A program made the position numbers and the translations under genes. Positions 57,506-64,000 of a stretch of 64,000 nucleotides of DNA are shown in pieces. The notes under the pieces were generated by a model. It was not told where the DNA came from and searched no databases. It worked only from the letters and a program-made list of their open reading frames with translations. Where the stretch lies: contig CAJQMR010000009.1 in NCBI GenBank assembly GCA_905479495.1, positions 186,001 to 250,000 of the forward strand, in the 5' to 3' direction. Every line of letters begins with the position of its first letter. Position 1 is the stretch's first letter. This DNA comes from an uncultured Anaerolineae bacterium (GTDB lineage Bacteria > Chloroflexota > Anaerolineae > Promineifilales > Promineifilaceae).

Positions 57506-59134
57506 ATGGAACAAGACTTAAGTCGAAGACGGTTTTTAAAAGGAGCGGCTATCAGTGCTGCGGCAGCAGGATTAGTTGCATGCGGTCCTAAAACTCCGCC
57601 TCCAACCCCAACAGCTGAAAGTCCTGAGGTGAATACCGCATTAAATACTGGTGCAGGTAGTTGCGACGAATTATCAGCTTACTTTGCAGAATCTACCGCT
57701 GTACAAGAGGAAATTAAAGAAAGCACAGATGGTGGCGAATATGATGTGGTTGTGATTGGTGCTGGTGCTGCTGGTGTGCCTTGTGCCGTAAAAGCCTTCC
57801 AGGGCGGCAACAAAGTACTTGTTTTGCAAAAGGAACCTGCTGCGCTTTCCCAAGGGAATGGCACTACTGGCATTATCGTTGATTCCTCTGATCCTCAAGC
57901 ATTAATGCACTTTGTTCACGCGATCACTGAAGAATTAGAATTCCGGAATGATCGGGAGCAATTAAAAGTGTATGCCTACAATTCTGGTGAAGCTGCAAAA
58001 TGGTATGCGGATGAACTAGCCGCTACTGGATACGAGAACTTCCGAGCATACGAAAGTTCTGTAGATTACGGTGAAGTTTTTGGACAACTAACTACTTTTG
58101 CTTGCTCTGTCAACAAGCCGGATAATACTGGCACCGCAATGCGTGAAATTTTGGAATCGTATGAAGACAGAATTGATGTTCGTTATAGCACCCCTGCCGT
58201 GCAGTTGAGCAAAGACGGTAACAAAATAACCGGTGTATATGGTAAAGACAAAGATGGAACCATATGGAAATTTGGTGCTAAAAAAGCTGTTGTAATTGCC
58301 ACTGGTGACTACCAGAATAACAGAGCTATGGTTGAGAAGCTCTGCCCGGACGTAAAGAATTTTGAGAGTAAACAATATAACCGCACTGGGGATGGCCAGT
58401 TGATGGGTATGATGGCTGGTGGTATGTTGGAACCAGTCGGACATACAAAAATCCTTCACGATTTTGACTCTGGCCCTATGTGGAACGAACCGTTTCTATG
58501 CGTAAACGTTGATGGAAAACGTTTCTTTAATGAAGAGACGGACATGGCTTACATCGCAAACTATATGCGCGACTACGATCCTGAGAAAGCTGGGTATTAC
58601 TTCCCTGTTTTTGATAATAACTTTACCGAAATGGTAACTGAATGGGGCGGGCGACCAGCAACTGAGGAATCAATTCAAGTTTATATGCCTGAAGCAGATG
58701 TTGAGGATCGTTCTGGTGTATTGGTTGAGCGAATTGCTGTCTATAAAGCAGATACTTTGGATGAATTGGCCGAAAAGCTCGAAATTCCAGCAGCTGAGTT
58801 AAAAGATTCAGTTGCCCGCTATAATGAAGTTGTTGATATGGGCTGGGATCCTGATTTTGGGAAAGACCCGAAATACTTGAAGAAGATTGAACAGGCTCCG
58901 TTCTGGGGTGTTCGCAAACAGGTCCGTGTGACTGCCATTGCGGCTGGTGTTATTACTGATGAGAGTGCGGCTGTGTTGGACGCAGAGCGCAAACCGATTG
59001 AAAATCTGTACGCGATTGGAAATGTTGCTGGCCCATTCTATGGCAGCGCAGATTATCCGATGGTTTTTGGTGGTCTCTCATTGGGACGTTGTGTGACACA
59101 AGGTTATGTGTTAGGTAAAGATTTGGCTGCCTAA
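57506..59134 (+). CDS. Tat-exported FAD-dependent reductase (fumarate/urocanate reductase family)
   Basis: A 542-residue flavoprotein. The N-terminus is a Tat signal (SRRRFLKGAAISAAAAGLV) that ends in a lipobox with Cys26, so it is probably a lipoprotein outside the membrane. The FAD fold is VVVIGAGAAGVPCAVKAF near residue 76, and the C-terminal FAD contact is LYAIGNVAGPFYGSADYP with FGGLSLGRC. The fumarate-reductase active-site TMGGV is replaced by AAGV, so the electron acceptor is probably not fumarate. It is divergent from the cytochrome operon. Similar flavoprotein-plus-cytochrome pairs reduce diverse organic acceptors in Eggerthella and relatives (recalled). Confidence 0.9.
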   Translation: MEQDLSRRRFLKGAAISAAAAGLVACGPKTPPPTPTAESPEVNTALNTGAGSCDELSAYFAESTAVQEEIKESTDGGEYDVVVIGAGAAGVPCAVKAFQGGNKVLVLQKEPAALSQGNGTTGIIVDSSDPQALMHFVHAITEELEFRNDREQLKVYAYNSGEAAKWYADELAATGYENFRAYESSVDYGEVFGQLTTFACSVNKPDNTGTAMREILESYEDRIDVRYSTPAVQLSKDGNKITGVYGKDKDGTIWKFGAKKAVVIATGDYQNNRAMVEKLCPDVKNFESKQYNRTGDGQLMGMMAGGMLEPVGHTKILHDFDSGPMWNEPFLCVNVDGKRFFNEETDMAYIANYMRDYDPEKAGYYFPVFDNNFTEMVTEWGGRPATEESIQVYMPEADVEDRSGVLVERIAVYKADTLDELAEKLEIPAAELKDSVARYNEVVDMGWDPDFGKDPKYLKKIEQAPFWGVRKQVRVTAIAAGVITDESAAVLDAERKPIENLYAIGNVAGPFYGSADYPMVFGGLSLGRCVTQGYVLGKDLAA

Positions 59135-59155
59135 CAAATTCCGCGATTGTCATTG

Positions 59156-59193
59156 AAAAACAAAGCGTAGTGATTATTGCTGCGCTTTGTTTT
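59156..59193. terminator. Bidirectional terminator after the flavoprotein gene
   Basis: AAAAACAAAGCG pairs with CGCTTTGTTTTT over a 15-nt loop and ends in T-runs on both strands, 22 bp after the flavoprotein stop. Confidence 0.85.
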
Positions 59194-59331
59194 TCATTTA
59201 TGTGGAAGCAGGAAAGTAACTTGAAAAAGAAAATCATGTTTTCTGCTTTCACTTGAGTAAACCACGATTTTATGCCTTGATGTTTTTAAGATTCTTCCTG
59301 TGGTTTGCTTAACGTTTTAAAGAGTTGATGG

Positions 59332-61290
59332 TTACAGAGGCGGAACGGTTAAGTCTACCTGTTCTGTTTGTGTTTTTGACTTAGAGAAAACGATTACAAA
59401 CTTAGTGCCTTCTCCATTCATGCTGCTGACAGTGATTTGTCCTTGGAATGCAGTGATCACATCTTTTGATATTGTAAGCCCAAGGCCACTCGATTTAAGA
59501 CCTTGACCAGAATAGCTGTAGTACCGTTCAAATATATGACCGATAACCTCATCGGATATACCTTCGCCATTATCTTTTACCAAGATTTGAACATTTTGCC
59601 ACGAGTCGATTAATGATAATAGGATCTCACCACCTTCCGGAGTGTGTTTGACAGCATTATCAACGATATTTTGAATTGCGAGGGTCAGGTAATACAAATC
59701 GCATTCGATCAGTACGGGGTGATCAGGAATTTCCAAACGAATCTGAATATTTTTTGACTGAGATTGAGGCAACGTTGTGTCGTAAATATGCTCAATCATT
59801 TTGCAAAGGTTCACTTTTTCGATCATATAGTTTACTTTTTCGTATTCTAGCCTGAGGGCAAGAAAAAGATTGTTTACAAGTTTTACAACAAAATCCGTGT
59901 TCGAATTAATTAAGTTTATGAAGTGGCCGACTTTTTCAGGTGCTGATTGTAATGCTTCTTGTGCCATATCTGTATAGCCAGCTATTGAAAATAATGGGGT
60001 TTTGATGCTGTGTACCATGTTCGTTATAAATATATCTTTCTGCTGCTGTTCTTTTTCTAAACGTTGGTAGGCATTTTTTAAGGCAGATGTTTTTTCGTTT
60101 ACTATTTTTTGTAGGTTTTTATTGAGATTGTTTAATTCTTCTGAGAGGATCTCAGATTCAGCGTATTTTCGGGCAAAGATTCCGTTGACCGCAATCGTAA
60201 AGGCGATGGGATATGAAGAGGCATATAGACCACCAAGGCGGAAAAGAAGATCTACATTTCCGTGTGAGATAAAGTTTACCCCAGAACTGGCAATAAAAAG
60301 GTTCAAAGCCATTGTACTGATGGCGCCTATCAACAATATAATGGCATCACTTTTGTTGGCGTAATTCCCCTTAATAATCACGATGCTTTCCAAGATATTG
60401 ATAAAGATTCGATATAGTAGCAACATTATTGGATATTGATATTCACCGACAAAGAATAACATTATCAAAGTCGCTAGAAGTATGTAGTAAAAGTAATTAA
60501 TATTAAATATTTTTGCTGAAACAAAATTTTTAATGAGGAGATAGTTTAAAAAGCCAACAAGCAGAGGAAAGCCTAATCTATAAAGCAGATAGCTGGTTTC
60601 TGTTGATAAAAACGGTAATTTGATGGGCCCCAGGAAGAAAAAAGTAACCCAAAAATTTTCTTGTAATAATGGAAAAGCTTGTAGTAAAACGTAGCCCAAC
60701 GTAGAAAAAGCCAATAAGGCTAATGGCAGCAGGTATTTTTCGGTTGGTTTCTGGATATATAGACTGATTGAAAAAAGGGCAATTGTGAATGATAGTCCGA
60801 TAACAAAAAAGCGTAGGTTGCTTTCCCTATAGGTAGCTAACAGGATTGAATTATAATTTCCAATATACAGTTGGGCTGTACTGAACATTTCATGTGAGGA
60901 TAGGGGAAGGTGAAGCTCAATTGAAATTGTTTGAGCTCCTTGCATTGGCTCAAACAAATATGTGAACTGGTCATTCTCCTTTATGATCCTGTTCGTTGAA
61001 TCATTTATAATAAGCTCTGCATTTTGGGCGAGTGGAAAATAAATGCCCGAATGCATGCTTGAGGTTGAAATACGAATTTCTGTTTTATATATTTTTTGGT
61101 TCCCAATCGTACTGATTTGCCAATCGGGTGATAGCAAATACAGTTGTCCACCCAATGTTTCAAGGTTTATCAAATTTTCCAGAGATGCAGATATTTGCTT
61201 CGTACGTATATTCCCTAGGCTTAACAGCGAGAAGATGAAGGAAACACCAAGAATAAAGAAAAAGAAGCGAAGTGATTTTTTTGTTTTCAT
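59332..61290 (-). CDS. Membrane sensor histidine kinase with extracytoplasmic domain
   Basis: A 652-residue kinase. A signal anchor (residues 8-27) is followed by an outer beta domain to about 160, then seven to eight helices (165-380), a layout like 7TMR-DISM sensors. A coiled coil (LSEELNNLNKNLQKIVNE) leads to HisKA with the phospho-His in MVHSIKTPLFSIAGY near 428. The HATPase has NIVDNAVKHTPEGGE, DNGEGISDEV and SSGLGLTISKDVI. It lies beside the flavoprotein and is divergent from the response regulator, so it probably senses the acceptor. Low GC; contains no ACGGCCGT. Confidence 0.9.
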   Translation of the reverse strand: MKTKKSLRFFFFILGVSFIFSLLSLGNIRTKQISASLENLINLETLGGQLYLLSPDWQISTIGNQKIYKTEIRISTSSMHSGIYFPLAQNAELIINDSTNRIIKENDQFTYLFEPMQGAQTISIELHLPLSSHEMFSTAQLYIGNYNSILLATYRESNLRFFVIGLSFTIALFSISLYIQKPTEKYLLPLALLAFSTLGYVLLQAFPLLQENFWVTFFFLGPIKLPFLSTETSYLLYRLGFPLLVGFLNYLLIKNFVSAKIFNINYFYYILLATLIMLFFVGEYQYPIMLLLYRIFINILESIVIIKGNYANKSDAIILLIGAISTMALNLFIASSGVNFISHGNVDLLFRLGGLYASSYPIAFTIAVNGIFARKYAESEILSEELNNLNKNLQKIVNEKTSALKNAYQRLEKEQQQKDIFITNMVHSIKTPLFSIAGYTDMAQEALQSAPEKVGHFINLINSNTDFVVKLVNNLFLALRLEYEKVNYMIEKVNLCKMIEHIYDTTLPQSQSKNIQIRLEIPDHPVLIECDLYYLTLAIQNIVDNAVKHTPEGGEILLSLIDSWQNVQILVKDNGEGISDEVIGHIFERYYSYSGQGLKSSGLGLTISKDVITAFQGQITVSSMNGEGTKFVIVFSKSKTQTEQVDLTVPPL

Positions 61291-61422
61291 AAACGTTTGG
61301 TTTGAGATTTAGTAAATGGATACGTGGGATTAGATCCGTTATACTATGTTTTCTTAACGCAAATATGTAGGATTCCGCCACCATTTGAAAGGTGATACAG
61401 GTTAGTTTTGTAAATTGTAATA

Positions 61423-62097
61423 ATGAATAAAGTACTTCTTGTCGAAAACAACAAAGAAATAAGTGAAATTATACAGTTCTATTTGAAAGATGATTATATA
61501 ACATGTCTGGCCCAGAGTGCTGAAGACGCCCTGATGATGGTTGACAATACGGTTTATGATGTCATTCTACTGGACATTCTTCTGCCAGGAATTGATGGGA
61601 TCGAATTTTGTTCGCAAATTCGTGAAAAGGTTTACTGCCCAATTATATTTATTAGCTGCTTGAATGATGAAGATACAATTGTCAAAGGGCTCAATATGGG
61701 AGGCGATGATTATATTGTCAAACCATTCAAAGGACCGTTGCTGAGGGCGCATATTGAAGCAAACTTGCGGCGGAGCCGGGTTTTTCGTGGTGAATCGATC
61801 ATTCAGGCGAATGATTTGATGCTTGATCAAAAAACTCATATGGTGAAGAAAGGCGATGAAGAAATTTTGCTTTCCCCTACGGAATATGAGATTTTGTACC
61901 ATATGATGAAAAATAGAGGCTATTTGATTACGTTTGACGATCTATATTCTGCAGTTTGGAACCAGAGTAGTATTGGTGATGTCCGTACGGTGTTTGTTCA
62001 TATCCATAATTTGAGAAAAAAGATTGAAACGGACCCATCGAACCCGGAATTTATCATTACACGCCATGAGGGGTATATTTTCCCTGCGGATTTTTGA
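61423..62097 (+). CDS. OmpR/PhoB-type response regulator
   Basis: A 224-residue regulator. The receiver has phospho-Asp D51 in VILLDILLPG, the acidic pair replaced by E8-N9, and Lys near 102 in DDYIVKPF. The C-terminal winged helix covers about 130-224 (LLSPTEYEILYHMMKNRGYL, VFVHIHNLRKKIE). It is divergent from the histidine kinase, with a 132-bp spacer, and presumably controls the cytochrome and flavoprotein genes. No ribosome site is strong. Low GC, no ACGGCCGT. Confidence 0.94.
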   Translation: MNKVLLVENNKEISEIIQFYLKDDYITCLAQSAEDALMMVDNTVYDVILLDILLPGIDGIEFCSQIREKVYCPIIFISCLNDEDTIVKGLNMGGDDYIVKPFKGPLLRAHIEANLRRSRVFRGESIIQANDLMLDQKTHMVKKGDEEILLSPTEYEILYHMMKNRGYLITFDDLYSAVWNQSSIGDVRTVFVHIHNLRKKIETDPSNPEFIITRHEGYIFPADF

Positions 62098-62220
62098 GTA
62101 TTTGCCTATCTGCGTTTTCTATCTGGCAATTAGTAACTTGGATAAGGAACGGCCGTTTCCATTCCCAGTCACACAGCCCTTTGCCACACCAACCTCAAGA
62201 CAGACCATTGACCTCAAAAA

Positions 62221-62613
62221 TTAAGGGGACCCGCCCAGAGCAGGGAAGTGTGATTTTATGGTACGGTAGACAAAGATGCCAAAAACGAGCCCGGCAACGT
62301 TTGTGATCGCATCAATTGCTGACACTTCTCGGCCAGGCACATATGACTGTAGCCATTCCATCGCAACACCCAAGGTAGCGGCCAGGAAGAAGGTGGCAAT
62401 GCGAATCCAAGACGGCTGAAATGAGAAAAGCGCCAGGGTAAACAGAGAGCTGTAAGCGGCAAAATGGCCTACTTTGTCCAGGTGCCAAATGGAAGGCATT
62501 GAGCTGGGTATGAGTGAGGCTACGACGATAAAAACAAGATTCAAGCCAAATAAAATTCGGTAATTGTGGTGGCCCATATAAAAAGTGATCAACTTACGAT
62601 AAAGCTTGGCCAA
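62221..62613 (-). CDS. VanZ-like membrane protein
   Basis: A 130-residue protein with four helices and the VanZ pattern: LFGLNLVFIVVASLIPS, LDKVGHFAAYSSLFTLAL, a central helix and VSAIDAITNVAGLVFGIFVY, with the Glu of AMEWLQSYVPGR. VanZ-family proteins are linked to teicoplanin resistance in enterococci; the general role is unknown. I place the start at a TTG at 62613, because AAGGAG lies five bases upstream. Longer reading would translate the flanking direct repeat. Confidence 0.8.
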   Translation of the reverse strand: MAKLYRKLITFYMGHHNYRILFGLNLVFIVVASLIPSSMPSIWHLDKVGHFAAYSSLFTLALFSFQPSWIRIATFFLAATLGVAMEWLQSYVPGREVSAIDAITNVAGLVFGIFVYRTIKSHFPALGGSP

Positions 62614-62625
62614 GAGAGCTCCTTG

Positions 62626-62745
62626 GGTTAGAGATTGATCCAATCTCACTTGCGCAAGGCTGCAATTAAAACTACCAAGATTGGACCAATCTGGCGTACG
62701 GCCGTATCCCACCCATCATCCATCAAGCACGGCCGTAAATTCGTT
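62626..62745 (+). repeat. ~120-bp direct repeat J, copy 2 (right flank of respiratory module)
   Basis: Matches 54,853-54,970 in order and orientation: AAGATTGGACCAATCTGGCG, ACGGCCGT, then CACCCATCATCCATCAAG. Together with copy 1 it brackets about 7.65 kb. Confidence 0.75.
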
Positions 62746-62777
62746 TCTACCTCAAATTCGTTGTCATCTCCGCCCCA

Positions 62778-62837
62778 AAATTTCCCCGGAAACTGCACCC
62801 GACGGGACTTTCCTGGCAAAAAGTTTCCGGGGAAATG
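62778..62837. repeat. Hairpin repeat family A, copy 2
   Basis: ATTTCCCCGGAAACT (62780-62794) is the exact reverse complement of AGTTTCCGGGGAAAT (62822-62836), with a loop unlike that of copy 1 at 5,966. Confidence 0.75.
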
Positions 62838-62969
62838 GCAGGCAAGCGGCGCTGCCAAAGCCTGCACTGAGCGAAGCCGAAGTGAGACAGGCCGCAGCCC
62901 TCAAGAATTAAGAAGGCCCGCCCAGAGCAAGGCCACAGCCCACCACGAAGACCTGCCCCAGCTTGGTCC

Positions 62970-64000
62970 TTATTCACGTACATGACATTTTCCTGGTGCA
63001 ATAGATAATATTTGATATTCGTCGAATAAAAAGATCTTTTCTACAATAGAACTTGCATTGTTAGCAATCATATCTGTAGAAATAATGTTGCAATAATACT
63101 GCTCGCGGTCAACCTTATAACCATCGCTTGGATAAGAAATTTCTGTAATCCAAATAGGGTGATTGCTTGTATTTGTTGCTGCGAGGGTTGTAGTTATTTC
63201 ATTGATTCGTGCTCGGAGATTTTCTGGATCATCGTAGAAATGAATACCAATAATATCGAAATAGTTTGCGGCTGGATATGTTTCGTCAGTCAAAATTTCG
63301 TCAAGGAATGTTGGGTTTGAATTTGACTTGGTACCACTATGCAGTGGGTTTGACAAACTGCCAAGAATAACTTTTGCAGTTGGGTCTGCTCTTTTTATAG
63401 CATTATAGGCAGTTGCTAAGAGCTGTGCGTACTCCTGAGAACTCCCTTGCCAGTGTCCAAAGTAAGGAGTGCCAACTCCAGTATCAGGCTCATTCCATAC
63501 TTCCCAATAATGAACATCATCTTTGTAGTGTGAAACAATTTGATAGATAGAGTTGCCCCATATCTCATAATCAAATGGCGGATAAAATTCGCCAATGTAT
63601 GGATTCACGCCTTCACCATTTCCTGGGTTGATTGTTGCATTCCAAAGTGATGTATAACCAAGAACGCCCAATATCTGCATATCCTCTTCTATAGCTTTGG
63701 CTACGACTGTATCAAAAAATTCCCATTCAAATTGATTCATCTGCGGTTCAATTCCTCTAGAATCGAAACGGAAGCGTACCCAATCTATACCAATTTCACT
63801 CGCTGATTCAATAATATGAGAATAATCTCCAGGTACATATTCCATATCAAAGCTAATGCCAAATCGGTTATTGCCGCTTATTCTATTTTGCATGGGAGTA
63901 ACTATGGGTATAGGGGTACGTGTTGGAAGAGGTGTTATTGTGCTAGTAATAAATGTTGTGGCAGTAAACAAAGGTTCCAGAGTGAAGGTTGAAATTGGCG
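62970..64000 (-). CDS. Glycoside hydrolase (GH39/GH5-like clan A), 5' end outside window
   Basis: The frame stays open to the window edge, so at least 343 residues are shown and the true start is beyond. A Thr/Pro-rich linker (TPLPTRTPIPIVTP) leads to a TIM-barrel hydrolase: the acid/base Glu in HYWEVWNEPDTG and the nucleophile Glu in PIWITEISYPSDG. WVRFRFDSRGIEPQMNQFEW resembles family 39 or related clan A enzymes. The linker suggests an exported, surface-attached enzyme. The target polysaccharide is unknown. Low GC and free of ACGGCCGT, unlike most of the window. Confidence 0.82.
   Translation of the reverse strand, partial: PISTFTLEPLFTATTFITSTITPLPTRTPIPIVTPMQNRISGNNRFGISFDMEYVPGDYSHIIESASEIGIDWVRFRFDSRGIEPQMNQFEWEFFDTVVAKAIEEDMQILGVLGYTSLWNATINPGNGEGVNPYIGEFYPPFDYEIWGNSIYQIVSHYKDDVHYWEVWNEPDTGVGTPYFGHWQGSSQEYAQLLATAYNAIKRADPTAKVILGSLSNPLHSGTKSNSNPTFLDEILTDETYPAANYFDIIGIHFYDDPENLRARINEITTTLAATNTSNHPIWITEISYPSDGYKVDREQYYCNIISTDMIANNASSIVEKIFLFDEYQILSIAPGKCHVRE

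Larger units (their letters stand above)
62614..62969. other. Intergenic region with two repeat families
   Basis: About 355 bp without a credible gene. It holds direct repeat J copy 2 and hairpin family A copy 2, then a GAGCGAAGCCGAAGTG-type dispersed sequence near 62,872. Two ACGGCCGT sites are in the J copy. Confidence 0.6.

Overview
The window reads as a chromosomal segment of an uncultured-type Chloroflexota bacterium, probably Anaerolineae or a close relative. This placement is an inference from protein style: a YLPLV-type motif after signal peptides, ECF-sigma operons, DUF58/transglutaminase pairs and a CbpA-type DnaJ beside DnaK and ClpB. GC is roughly 50-55% by eye, falling in about 57-62 kb and 63-64 kb. 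I see no rRNA, tRNA, CRISPR array, transposase or phage gene.

Layout. 0-0.65 kb: a SAM methyltransferase broken by two in-frame TGA codons. 0.8-4.1 kb: GH31 glycosidase and a secreted expansin-like protein. 4.2-9.1 kb: an operon headed by an ECF sigma factor (sigma, membrane protein, membrane-hydrolase fusion, ABC permease, ABC ATPase). 9.2-11.1 kb: SPL-type radical SAM plus AlkD-like repair pair. 11.1-13.9 kb: receiver-DUF309 protein, then an NAD(P)-binding epimerase-like gene and a MerR regulator behind a classic MerR promoter. 13.9-18.6 kb: Ca-type P-ATPase and tandem PIG-L deacetylases. 18.6-29.2 kb: NHL-propeller membrane protein, histidine kinase, TgpA-like transglutaminase, oxidoreductases, DUF58 protein and a hydrolase. 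29.5-34.6 kb: carA, methyltransferase, carB. 34.6-36.4 kb: CBS protein, small membrane protein, DUF2062 protein. 36.5-42.9 kb: clpB, dnaJ, dnaK, hsp20. 43.1-49.5 kb: membrane protein, large secreted nuclease, DUF3352 protein. 49.8-54.8 kb: two class IV aminotransferases, sulfotransferase-like protein, methyltransferase, nitrilase, OsmC. 55.1-62.1 kb: a respiratory flavoreductase module (tetraheme lipoprotein, cytochrome b, pentaheme cytochrome, Tat-exported flavoprotein) with its own histidine kinase and response regulator. 62.2-64 kb: VanZ-like protein and a partial glycosidase.

The most striking signal belongs to no single gene. The octamer palindrome ACGGCCGT, often extended to GAAACGGCCGTTTC, occurs about 94 times by hand count, in genes and between them, where about one copy is expected. 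It behaves like the cyanobacterial HIP1 element. It is missing from 56,015-62,148, and the surrounding respiratory module lies between two directly repeated ~120-bp sequences, which suggests acquired DNA.

A second theme is many families of intergenic hairpin repeats, two of which appear to have entered the coding sequences of carA and carB in frame. A third is the double TGA in the first methyltransferase, followed at SECIS-like distance by a perfect 8-bp stem-loop.
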